A DNA stretch of 64,000 bases from Beaufortia kweichowensis (taxonomy: Eukaryota > Chordata > Actinopteri > Cypriniformes > Gastromyzontidae). The DNA is taken from NCBI GenBank assembly GCA_019155185.1, contig CM032811.1, forward strand, positions 13,226,075 to 13,290,074. The letters are read 5' to 3'. The translations under genes and the position numbers were made by a program. Shown here one piece after another: positions 1 to 11,686 of this stretch (within the stretch, counting starts at the first letter, position 1; every line of letters starts with the position of its first letter). The notes beneath the pieces were generated by a model. That model did no database searches. It saw only the letters and a list, made by a program, of their open reading frames with translations, and was not told where the DNA came from.

Positions 1-1845
1 CACGCTGACGTTCCTGTCGACTCTGTGGCTTTCCGTAACGGAAGCGCTCGATATACCTGCAGTAAGAAAGATTTCATTTTATGAAGTACAATATAAAATT
101 ATTATGAATGACTATTAAACAAGAACAGCCTACCTGTTCTGAAAATTTTATGCTGTAATCATATGTGGCAATATTACACTTACATACCAGCTTCCTTTTA
201 AAAAAAGGATATAAAGGAACTGACAAGTCAATTATGTGATTCATTGCTTAACCAAAGGCTTGTGACCAAAGGCTTGTGACTTGTGATCAATACTTTTTTT
301 AAAAACTTTAATTAAAAGCAAATATAGGCTTGCAACACTAAAAATCCTATCTTTAGCGATAGTGTATGAACATTGAACAATAGACCCACCAGGATATTTA
401 CAGTTAAGTGGTAATATATATGTTTCTGAGAACAATTAATATATTTACATAGTCTAATAATCTAGAAGTAAACTTCCAATATAGCATTTTTTAGTATAAT
501 AAGTGATTAAAAACACTTATTTATGCTTCTACTACGTTTAAAGCAATTCTGGTGGATGTCTTGGACCATTTGCAACATCTATAAAAGACACAATCTTTAT
601 GTGACACTGTACAGTCTATTAAAATTGATAGGTAAACTAGTATTTATTTATAGGCATTGCACCTACAAAAATATTTTCATGCAGTTTATTGATGATCACA
701 GCGGATCTAAAAGTTGATTGTACCACTGAAACCACAAATTGTTCTTACTTTGCAAGCACAGATGGCTCCTTTGTCCCACTTGTCGTTGTAGCTATCATGT
801 TTTCTGTGTCATACATTTGAACTTCTGAGCAGGAAGAAGATATACTGCCGGCTGTAGAATGACTCAGATCAGTAGAAGGCCAAGACTCTGTGAAGATCGG
901 CTGACATTCACTAGATGTTGGAGGGCAGACTAGGACATTACGTGACCTTTCATGGAAGTCCTGGTCTTCTTTCTTCAGAGAAAGCGTTTGAGAAGAGGGT
1001 TCTGGAGAAATGGGTTTCTGAGTAAACCGGACAGGACTCAACGCCTGCAAAATGCAGATGTTTTCAGTATTTATGTTTATCTTAGCACTTTTTAATTGCA
1101 TTCTAGCTGTATTTGGGATAATTATCACTTCTTATTAAAGTTTAGATGTGGCTACATGACAGAGGACATTAGGTTATGCTCAAAAGTGATTACTAGCGTA
1201 CTACTTACTGAATGAATATGACACAATACACACACTATAATGCCTAAACCATTGAAACTGTGGTTATCACATGATCGCAATACATTGCATGCAAGTAGCT
1301 TCATACACACTGTAAGAAAACATTGTTTTGGTGTTGTACTTTGTATATATTTACACAAAATATTATTAGAACAAAAAAATAGACAGCTTTATCAAATAAT
1401 GAGTACAAACAAATAAAGCTGCAATTACATCTGGTTTGTCTCACACACTAAAACACTGAAGCAGTACACACAATGTACATATTACACAATTTAAGTTAAT
1501 AGCTCATATTCTGTGTATATACTATATAATGAAAACACATATGGATGTATGTTATTCCAAATAATTTCACAATTATACACAAAAACATTAAGTGTAATGC
1601 CTTGCAATTTCTCTTACCAGCCCTTTTTGTTGCTTTGGGATTTTTCTGGATCTGGTAGGGCTGTAGTGACTTTTGGGCAAAGGATGATCTCGAGGAAAAG
1701 GATTCTGTCTTGTGAAAACAGCTACACCACTATGAAAAGAAAAAAAAGTCTTTTACATCGTTACATTTTACACCACTATTATGATTGATCTAAATCCTAT
1801 TGATTTATTAGACAGTATTTGCAATGCAACCCACCTTGATCTCAT
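1..1845 (-). CDS. proser3: PROSER3-like protein, N-terminal exons (partial)
   Basis: Four exons are readable on the minus strand: 1835-1845 (start codon ATG 1843-1845), 1618-1729, 749-1044 and 1-56, where the gene leaves the window. All junctions have GT/AG signals and phases agree (2, 0, 2). The protein starts MRSSGVAVFTRQNPFPRD, is Ser/Pro-rich with SPTRSRK and ALSPVRF, and exon 4 reads YIERFRYGKPQSRQERQ, which I associate with PROSER3 (C19orf55), a poorly characterised proline/serine-rich protein. PROSER3 lies close to LIN37 in human, and here the gene is divergent from lin37, which supports the call. The assignment is from memory of the family and from synteny, not from alignment. The C-terminal part lies outside the window. 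Confidence 0.6.
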
Positions 1846-2179
1846 GCTGATAATAAAGCTGTTCTTCTCAAAACACAGAATTCAAGTGTACGGACCCTTC
1901 ACCATAATGCACGATCCTTTAAAAAGACAAAATAAAACTAACACTATATAATGATCTGAAGAAAATGTCTAACGAATGAAACGTAGCCTATGTGGAGTTA
2001 CTGTAAACAAGAACCGCCTCTTAACAGTGGCGTGTTTACGTTACTAAGGGATTAAACAGTCATTTAGCTCAAAATATGACGTGCGGTCTAACAAGACATG
2101 TTATATTAAAAAAATCTAAAAGCAAACATATTTACAACTGCTACACATATTTGTAATAAAGCTCTTATATCGATAAGGA

Positions 2180-2450
2180 AACAGTGTTCTTACTTTTTGA
2201 ATTGCGTTCCTGTGTTGAACTCCGGGAAATGTAGTGCGGCACCATTTTGAATACATTGTTGTGAAAGGCTGTTTAGCGACCAATAGACGTTTGTATTTTG
2301 TGATCGACAGCAATTTTAACCAATGAGAGTGACGAATGCCTATCTGCCGTGTCCAATGACGAGCCAGGAATGTCCTTGCGCGCGGAAGAGGAATGTCGAA
2401 CTGAAGACAGATTCGGCACGTCAGGCTCTCAGAGAAAGGTTTTAAGGTAA
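2180..2450. promoter_or_regulatory. Bidirectional promoter of proser3-like and lin37
   Basis: Between the divergent genes are three CCAAT boxes on the plus strand at 2280-2284, 2320-2324 and 2353-2357 (spacing 40 and 33 bp). At about 2222-2239 is a match to the ZNF143/Staf core (ACTACATTTCCC on the minus strand). A TTTGAA hexamer, as in CHR elements, lies at about 2247-2252. No TATA box is evident. A noncoding first lin37 exon probably ends at a donor near 2448 (TTTTAAG/GTAAAA). Confidence 0.55.
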
Positions 2451-3008
2451 AAATGGTGTAATTCCAAAAATATAAAGTACAATAGTTTCACTATTCTTAT
2501 CATTAGGTTATTAAATTAGGTGGAGGATTGTTTTAATGTCGTTAACCAGCAATTTTGGTGGTTTTATAGCTGGCTAACGTCAGCTGTTTATGTCATGGAA
2601 GCTACTTAATAAGCAAAATAATAGTCGTCCTTAACATTTGTAAATCTCTTGCAAATTGTGCTCAAACGCTTTTCAGCTGAATTACAATGTAAAGATTTGC
2701 TAGATGAATGCTTGTTGTGTGTTTAAATGTCGGCATTTGAATTGTATATATAATAATAATATTTAAAATAAACGATAAAAAATGGTAGTAGTTATAATAA
2801 TAACTATACATTTATAAATATGTAGTGTTGGCTTTCCAAGATTTAAATATGTAAATATTAAATGTTAGGATTTCCATTCGTAGGTGAACTGTCCTTTTAA
2901 TTCATTTAATGCATTCTGTCAAAACTTAATATCACTAAATCCGCAGGTAAATAACAGTAAAGTAAGAAAATTCTTAAGGACAATCCAGAGGATTATTTTG
3001 AGGTAACA

Positions 3009-5226
3009 ATGCTTCACTGTAAGATCAAGACTGAGAAAACAGGTAAGAGCTTCACAACAAGAGCTTTACTCTGCATTTGTGTATTGTATGGGCAGTGTTT
3101 TAGAAATTGTGGTATTAATGCTTATTACTGTTATACTAAAGTTCATTTGAATGGTTTTCTGCAGATCCTGGTGCTCGAAACCGCCTTGATGCAGTGTTGC
3201 AAGGCCTGGTTGAAAGGAGTGACAGTGAGAGGTTAGTGCTTTTAGTGCTATTAAAGATATCAACCCGAACAGTGGTTTGATCTGCACTGTACACATTATC
3301 TAAATGATTCAGATATCTATTACAGAGTGCATAGATGCATTACACATAATAGAATATCACAAAATAAAATACCACCAATGATTTTTGTGTGTTTTTGTGG
3401 TCAGTTGTTAGTTGACATTAGTGACCGAGAAGTGTGTTAGTTGCTGATATCATCATTTGTTTTGGCTATGATAAAACAGCACTTGCTTGTGGAGCATGTC
3501 TGATAGTCTTATTGCTATAATTGCATTTCTTATGTTTATGTTTCATTTTTAAGCAATTACCAGCAGTAATGCTTTCATTTGATTCCAAGGACATATTTGG
3601 AAATATTGATTTAGGAAACAAAAATTACATTGTAATTATTGCAAATAAACAATTTAAGGCTTTTATTAATGAATTATTAATAATTTTATTAATTTTTAAT
3701 CATCGGCCTCTTTCTTCTGTTCCACAGAGAACAGAATGAAGAGGATTCTGGGAAAATGGTGGCAGACACATTGAGCAAGTATGCTTTTATTTGACTGAGA
3801 TAAATACAGTTATTAGTTTTTAAAAGAAAATTATTTAAAATATAAAATAGTTAATAATTAACAATCATATAATACAAATGAGATTTTTGCTTTCTTTTCT
3901 TTTTAACAGGGATTTATCACCTACCTCAGCTGGGAAAAGGTAAGCAACATTTTCACTGACCTTTGTTATTATTACTAATGATTCTTTAAGTAAAACTAGT
4001 TAAATTGCTTACGATTCCCATCTAAAGTGAAGGTTGTATTGCCTTACAAGCACATTTGCTTTTTGTAGACCATCGTCACGAGCCCTACAACACAGAAGGA
4101 AGAAGCGTAAGGAGATGGACGATAGTCTGGCTGAAACCAACCAGCATAAACAGAGTAAGATGATGTGGCATCAGTGAGAGAAAATCTGTTTGTTTGCTGT
4201 TAAATTCACATCACGACTCTATAGCTCTTCATTTTGCTTTGCATAATGGTTAATTCCCATGGCCAATATCATAAGTCAGAAAGCAAGTAGCTAAATATAT
4301 GGGATAGATGAAAGAAAAGCTTAGGTGGTCATTATTTCTGGATCAGTATATAAAACATCTTTGCTTTATTGTGTGTTTGATTTTCTCCATCAGATGCTTA
4401 TATAATCAAGCTGTTTGACCGTAGTGTGGACCTGGCTCAGTTCAGCACCAGCACACCACTCTACCCCATCTGTCGAGCGTGGATGAGAAACAACCCCTCT
4501 ATGCGAGAGAGAGCTGCCCCCAGCCCTCCTCACAGCTCTGGGGAGGAAGAGGTATCTGCCAGCATGCACATTGCTATGATTTATAACTGTGATTTTATTT
4601 TTAATTATTGGATCACCTTACCTAGTCAGCACATACAACCCAATGTTGTATTTTAGTCTGAAACTGCATTTTAATGCAGATAGATAGTTTGTTGATAGTC
4701 TTAGATGGGGAAAGTTAGTAAACCTCTCTAAAAAGTGTCAAGTCAAAATCAAATGTTTCTTCCTTTTTATTCTGCAGATGAATGACATGCTAAACGGCAA
4801 AAGTCAGAACATCTACAGACTTCCTCCACCTGTCTGTCCAAAATCTGGTGAACCTGTGAATCTCAGAATTCCACCTGTAGAGAAACCTGCAGAGAGCCAG
4901 GTGAGCAGCTGATGATCATCAGAACAGCATTTGCATATTTTTACTTTCTGTTAATAATGATCTTTTTCTTTGTCAGTCCATAGATACTGCAGCAGGTGCC
5001 TCACCTCTTATCTTCAGTCACATCAAACGCTGGAAGAAAATTAGACAGAAGTATGAATTGTTCATTGTTGTTTTTTTTTGTCAAATTGTACGTTTATTTA
5101 AATATGTATTTCTATGTTATTTATTATTTGATTCTTATGTGTTATAGGTGGAAGGAGGCCTCCAATAAGAACCAACTAAGATACAGTGAAAGCATAAAAG
5201 TGCTTAAGGAAATGTATGAGCGCTAG
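3009..5226 (+). CDS. lin37: LIN37, MuvB/DREAM complex subunit
   Basis: Nine coding exons: 3009-3042 (exon starts at 2947), 3165-3231, 3728-3778, 3910-3939, 4069-4154, 4394-4551, 4778-4900, 4977-5050, 5148-5226. Together they make 702 nt, a 233-aa protein against about 246 aa in human. All phases agree and all introns are GT-AG. Diagnostic stretches are RRKKRKEMDDSLAE, IKLFDRSVDLAQFS, TPLYPICRAWMRN, and the C-terminus QLRYSESIKVLKEMYER. LIN37 is a core MuvB subunit acting with LIN9, LIN52, LIN54 and RBBP4 in the DREAM complex, which represses cell-cycle genes in quiescence (established). A noncoding exon lies upstream, and a polyadenylation signal AATAAA is at 5358-5363. The gene appears intact. 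Confidence 0.96.
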
Positions 5227-5890
5227 TCCATGCAAAACAGTCATCTGATGAAATGCTGATGTGTAGTGAAGTGACACATACTTCTTGAAGAACTGTAACA
5301 TAACTAGAATTGTAAATTAATTACTAAGCTAAACACATGTAACCAAATCAGTTTTTTAATAAATCTGCTTTACTGAACTAAAGAGGAACACATTTTGACC
5401 AGTTTGCTCCATATCACTGCTAGTGGTTGGAAATGGTGTTTTTTTTTTGTTGCTCTAAAGGCCGTATGATCTTAAACAAATGCCACTTTGAGAACCAACA
5501 GCAAAGACAGTTTTACATATTTGTAGGTATATTGCCATGATGACATTTATTCACAAAGATCCAGAGAATTTTTACGTTCAGGGTAAAAATGAAATCAGCA
5601 ATTGCCAAGTTTGCCAAAAACAAATGCATGCATAGTTAATGCATACCAAGAAGATTTCAGTACTTGTAAGAAGAGGTTGAACATAATAGTTATGATAATT
5701 GCACAATTTCAGACACAATGGAGATTTATCAGTTTCTTCCTATTGGTCCTGATGAGTTAACCTCACATGTTTCCTGTTTATCTTTCTTTCTGTAAGGTGC
5801 ATGTATGTCCTGTCCTGACTTAACCAAAGACAAGTGTTTAAGAAACTTTCATTACCAAATTACAAGTGTATATCTCCATTTTTATAGAGA

Positions 5891-6969
5891 CTAAAAGCTT
5901 GTTTTGTTCTCTTGGCCACTTCCAGAAGAGGAGATGGTCGTTTCATTTGTCATCTTGGTACACTGTTGTGACCCTGTGAAGCGTGAAGTAGAAAAGTGAG
6001 TTGATCGGAACCCCAGATGCTCCTCAGTAAAAGCCATCTCGAGCACCAGCAGCACAGACTGTTTAAGTTTCTTCTTAAACTCGTCACACATAAACACATA
6101 GAGAAAGGGGTTCAGACAGCTGTTTAGATACGCCAGGCTGACTACATAAGGTCCTGCAGCTTCGGTAACTTCTATAATACTGTAAGTCCAGTCATTCTTA
6201 ATTGCACTTATGTGCCACATTTGTTGAACATGGAAAGGAAACCAGCATATGAAAAAGGCCAGAATCACGGGAATTATGACCCGGAAAGGCCTAAGTTGAT
6301 TTCCTTTTTTGAGGCGTTTGGCCCGGACACCGATAGCTATGTATGAAGATGCAATAATGAAGAAGGGAATTATAAAGCCCACCATAAACCTGTACGTGAA
6401 CAGAGACAGTAAGACTTTGTGGGAGCTTGTGTAGATACAGTATTCAAATCCATCATGTTCTTGTACAGAGCGAACAATGACGAAAGGGATGCTGCAGCAG
6501 ATGGATAAAAGCCAAACAAACACACAGATGATTCTGGCTTTGACTATAGTCCGTTCATTCTGAATCCACACAATCACCCATGTGCATAGACATCGGTCCA
6601 TACTGATGGCTGTAAGCAAAAAAATGCTTGCAAACATATTGAGTACCGAGACCAGGGATGTGAATTTACACATGAAGTCACCGTAGGGCCAAACCATCTT
6701 GTCAAAGGCAACGACGATGTAGAGAATTAAGACCAAAATGAAAATGAAGTCTGCAATTGCCAAGTTGAGAAACCAAACTGAATTGACGGTCGTCTTCATT
6801 TTGTAGCCGGTTACGAAGATGACAAGCCCGTTTCCAATTACACCTATGACTAATATGACAAAATATATGCAAATGATAAAGATTTCAGTGTTTGATAAGC
6901 TCCTGTCCTGCTCTGTGGAGGAATCTGTTTGGACTTCGGTCACATTTTGAGATCCCGAAGTAATGCCCA
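5891..6969 (-). CDS. Formyl-peptide-receptor-like chemoattractant GPCR 1
   Basis: A single large coding exon encodes about 358 aa with seven hydrophobic segments. TM1 begins near IFIICIYFVIL and is followed by GNGLVIF. The TM3 end reads SMDRCLCTW (DRC instead of DRY, as in mammalian FPRs), TM6 has FFICWFPFHV, and TM7 has NSCLNPFLYVF. The C-tail has EMAFTEEHLG, similar to the FPR tail, and is Ser/Thr-rich at the end. An N-glycosylation site (NVT) lies in the N-terminus. The exon opens at an acceptor (TTTCTGCAG, exon starts 6969), so the start codon is in, or split with, an upstream exon that I could not place. The family includes formyl peptide and chemerin-type receptors acting through Gi on leukocytes. 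The exact ligand cannot be read from sequence. Confidence 0.85.
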
Positions 6970-9900
6970 CTGCAGAAAGAAAAGGGACAGAAATTCATTG
7001 TGATTATAAAGTCAGGCGCAGTCATACGAAATCAAACTTGTTTTATACAAAGCAAATATGCTCAAATTATGGTTTAAAATGTTGTTCAATCAGTTTATGA
7101 CTGACTTAATGTTATGTAGCCAAATAAACAATACACAAAAAATGTATTATGTGAATAGGGGTAGAAGTTTTTCTATCTAACAGCAGGGGGCATCTGCCCT
7201 CATCATTCCCTATTTCAAGTCTCATGCACAACCATGCACACAGTATTTGGAGTGATTGGTGCAACACTCTTCCCACAGCATGCAATAAAATAACATCATT
7301 TTGATTTAGAAAATTAGGAGAATTGTATAATCTGAAGAATTCACAACAACATTAAATATGAACAGACGCACAATGACCACGCAACATCAACAGAAGTCTG
7401 AACCGCAACATGTGCACTGCAGCAAAATAGGAAGCTGACCTGCAACAGGATGATATTACAGATATTACGTTGTGTAACATAATAACATGTGTAACGTGTA
7501 ATATAGAGTGTGTAATGTTTTACGACACGCATGGCCTGGATGAAGAATCTCAATTTCATTCTCTGTATTTTGTCCATCAAAGAGCAAAAGCGTTTTCCTG
7601 ACCGCAGCACAGTGAAAGGTCCATTATTTTGTTGCATAAAGTCTATAATTAGGATGACTGAGATCTTTGGACATCTTCCTGGCATCATTTGTTGTAAATG
7701 GACTGCATGTTATAGAGTTCACTGTGTGTGATCAGTTAAGGTTAGTTTATCACACCAAAAAACAGCCTAACCTGTTTGGTGCTGTTTCCAAACCATGTCA
7801 TGAATGTTCCCATATGTCCAGACTTAGAGACTATTTCTTCCTGTAACCTTTTTCAGGTTTTTGTAATACATTACATAAAGAATTGGCATAGTTTATAGGT
7901 AATCATTTAAATGATTATTTAGTAGTACTACAGAACTTTACTCTTTACTGTTACTCATTTAGGTGTGTAGTCATTAAGAAATTGATTTAATTATATATCA
8001 TTTCTGTAAATCATGCTGTATTTCTTAACATAATTTTGTCTCACTTTAACAGTTGGAATACATTTTAAAATCCATGAGTTGGCCAGTTTGGATCAGGAAG
8101 ACAATGTCTGGCACATAGCACATTTCATATAACATGCCATGTTGTTAACATAAACCACAAGCCACACAAAGCCTTGCCTTAAAACAGACATTACTGTAAA
8201 GCATGAAAACTATTTCCCTGTTAACCTCATCTGAATTTGATACCGCTTGTAATAAATTTTGCTTTTAGGCAAATGCAACAACGCTAAAACATCTCAGCAA
8301 AGCAAGCTGCAATTGTTGCGTTCTGTATGAACTGTTTATTTTAACAAATCCTACAGTGCAAATAAAATTCACTGCACACATGTGGTTTAAGTCACTAAAA
8401 CCGTCCAGAAACCCAATGCAACTTTTACCTAGCAATTGCAATCTACACTGTGAGAGCAGAAAAGACAGATATGATCATTTTGAGTTTCCTACCAGAGAGC
8501 ATGCATTTAACTTGAGTGGGCATGCTGCGTAATAATTGCATGCTTGATCAAAGCAAAGATAAAGAAGAAGAAAATAAAGCTTGCCTTTAAACTGACAATT
8601 TTACCCAGTTGCAATGAATGTAAAATCTTCCCAACACACCCAAATTACAAAGCCTTTCACACTTTATATCTTAAAAACAGAAATGAATCTCCTGCATTAT
8701 AATAAATAAACAAAAAACCATATTGCATAGATGTAAATTCTTACACATTTTCTTTGTCTTTATTTCCTCTCTTCTGTCTCGAGGAAGATGTTGCCTATGT
8801 AAGCCCGCAATAGCGTCTCTGTATGAACAATTAGGCAGTTTCCCTTTCTATGAAAGTGAGATTAGGGGTGTGGCGATTACGCAAGAAGGCAAATACACTT
8901 CTGGGGAAAACCATTTTGAATAATAACTTCCAAGGAAATCTTTCCCATGTCTAGTGAATATTGTCGAAATTATTTTTTAAAACATCGCATTCTGTTTGTT
9001 TAGTCTTTTAACAATTAATCTTTCCTTTTCAGCACTGTCTCATTAGCACTGAGAGGGAGCCATCTAGGGGTAATATTAGTGAAAATGAAAGAAGTGAAAA
9101 TTAATGAGTGAAAACCAAAGAAGAAAAGCTTAATGCACCTCTGGCATCTTTTAGTTTTGTTTCTGCTTACTGGATTTAAGTCTAATTCAGACATCGGACA
9201 GGCAGGGTGTCAGCATTTCTAATGGCTGAGGGATGAATTTGCCTGATACAATGACAGTACGGAATTTACAATTTGTGCATTGACAATAAAATGATTTATT
9301 TAAAATTATAGGAGATTTATAATGTTATAAAAACACTAATATGTAAAACGCATGTAATCGTTGTCATCTGCCTCGTCACACTAAACTTTTGGTATGCAAA
9401 ACTTCTACGCAGACTTCTGCGTATATGACCATCGACAAAAAACGTTGATCCATACACATCTTGGATTTTGCCGTATTTGCACTGCTATTGTTGTTTCTTG
9501 TATGTTTAAAGTTGTATTTTACAAAATATTGCGATATTATAATTAGCTGAATGCCGTATCAACCTGCTAGTGGTCACGTGACGATGTGTCATATTCGCAT
9601 GCGTGTGAATGGAAGTCAAGTCCAGCGTGATTCGCTTTCCAAAAGGAACTATGTCATTATTTTTTATCCCTAAAACGGAAAAAGGATGCCTTAAACTTAT
9701 GTAATTTAATAGAAAATCTTTCAGAAAATGTTTTTATTTAATTTTTTTATTATTATTTATTTATTTTTCTCATTTTATTATATTATGATGCTTGTCTGTT
9801 GTCTGATTAAGGTTGTAAATTTTACACTGTTCAATAAAGAAGTTCTTCTTCTTTAAAAAAGCTTTCCAAACGTCTAGTGTGACTGTTTCATATTTGTTTA

Positions 9901-10631
9901 GCCAGTCATAATGTGACGTCATCTGTGACAAAATTGTACCGACGCTTCCGGTCGGACTATTATTGATCTGCAATATTACCACACGAAGCTGAACACGCGG
10001 ATGAATGTATGAAAAACCATGTAGCTTTTAAACGATTGTTTATAAAAGTTTAATGCTTTTGCTAAAGGCTGTTAAGGCTGCTTAAGGTCTTCAGTAAAAG
10101 GATAAATTTATTATTTTTTTACTGAACAATGGGGAACCTTATCTGACAGTTGAATTCTGCTTTCCTAATGGGATTCTTGTTTAATGTTATAAGTCCACAT
10201 CCTGGTTTATCCAATACAGATAAAAATATTTTGAGATTGAGACATATACAGATATAATCTCTGCTGCACACTTTGAAGAAAATGTATTTACATTCTAAAG
10301 TTTTGCTGCAGAGAACATGAAGGTCTAAGATTGTGCCTTTATTTTATCAACAAGAAGTAAAAAAGACATGATTCAGTGTTAAAAATGCATTTGTGTTAAA
10401 AAGTCACAGACAAAATGTTTTAAAGAGAACGGTTTCTTTCAATTTTAATGATTAGAAAGACAATAACAAAGACAACATTTGCACTAGCAACATTACAATA
10501 TAAAGTTTGTGTATATAAAAACAATGAGAAAACACTTTGTATGTCAAACCAAATGAGGGAGTGTTTTGGAAACCTTCATCTCCAAAATACAAATCCAGTC
10601 ATCAAAAGACAGAAATGTAAAGCTTGTTCTC
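6970..10631. other. Intergenic region between the two FPR-like genes
   Basis: AT-rich noncoding sequence. It should hold the unrecognised 5' exon of GPCR 1 and the 3' UTR of GPCR 2. The only structured site seen is a CTCF-like core at 7181-7200. The short open frames here (for example 7341-7688, 8723-8923) lack recognisable domains. Nothing else is supported. Confidence 0.6.
7181..7200. promoter_or_regulatory. CTCF-like motif
   Basis: The string CAGCAGGGGGCATCTGCCC resembles the vertebrate CTCF core (CCAGCAGGGGGC). It lies in the spacer between the tandem GPCRs. Motif match only; occupancy is unknown. Confidence 0.35.
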
Positions 10632-11686
10632 TTAGCCACAAGTAGAAAATGAGATGGTGATGCCATGTGTTGGTCTGTTTGGTACCTGGTGACCTGGCAA
10701 CCCCAGATGCTCCTCAGTAAAAGCCGCCTCGAGCACCAGCAACAGAGACTGTTTCAGTTTCTTCTTAAACTCGTCACACATGAACACATAGAGAATGGGG
10801 TTCAGACAGCTGTTTAGATATGCCAGACACTTTACAAAAGGTTCTGCAGCATTAATATAGTATTTTTGTTGTACACTGTAACTCCAATTATTCTCAGCTG
10901 AACTAATATAAAGCAATTTCTGAACATGAAAAGGAAACCAGCATATGAAAAAAGCCAAAATCACAGATATGACCCGGAAAGGTCGAAGGTGATTTCCTCT
11001 TTTAAGTCGTTTCACACGCACAGCTATAGCTATGTATGAAGATGCAATGATGAAGAAGGGAATTATAAAGCCCACCATAAACCTGTATGTGAACAGAGAT
11101 ATTAAAGCATTACGCTTAAGGAAGTTTGTGAAGCCGCAGTATTCAAATACATTACGTTCCTGTACAGAGTAAACAATGGCAAAAGGGATGCTGCAGCAGA
11201 TGGATAAAAGCCAAACAAACACACTGATAAGTCTGGCTTTGACTATAGTCCGTTTATTCTGAGCCCACACAACCACCCATGTGCATAGACATCGGTCCAT
11301 ACTGATTACTGTTAGAAAGAAAACACTTGCAAACATATTCAGCACTGTCAGAAAGGGCACACATTTACACGTGAAGTTGTCTAAGGGCCAATTCATCCAT
11401 TTAAAGGTAACAATAATGTCGTGAACCAAAAACAAAATGTAAATGAAGTCTGCAATTGCCAAGTTGAGAAACCAAATGGAGTTGACGGTCGTCTTCATTT
11501 TGTAGACGGTCACAAAGATGACAAGCCCGTTTCCAATCAAACCCATAATTAAGACGACAAAATAAATGCATATCTTGAAAATGTCAATGTTTGGTAAGAT
11601 CTCAACCTCCTCTGTGAAGAAATAGTAATCTGTGTAGTCTGTGTAGTAATCTGTGTCTTCGGTCAGATTTCCTAAATCCAGAAGTC
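10632..11686 (-). CDS. Formyl-peptide-receptor-like chemoattractant GPCR 2
   Basis: Tandem paralogue of the gene at 5.9-7.0 kb, read as one large coding exon (about 350 aa) opening at acceptor CTCTTTAG with the first base at 11686. The start codon must be in an upstream exon that I could not place. Seven TM segments are visible. TM3 ends SMDRCLCTW, TM6 has FFICWFPFHV, TM7 has NSCLNPILYVF, and the tail has EAAFTEEHLGL. The extracellular N-terminus is short and unusually tyrosine/acid-rich (TEDTDYYTDYTDYYFF, then TEE), as in chemoattractant receptors with sulfated tyrosines. The tail ends earlier than in GPCR 1, because a CAA-equivalent codon is TAA here. It looks functional. Ligand unknown. 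Confidence 0.85.
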
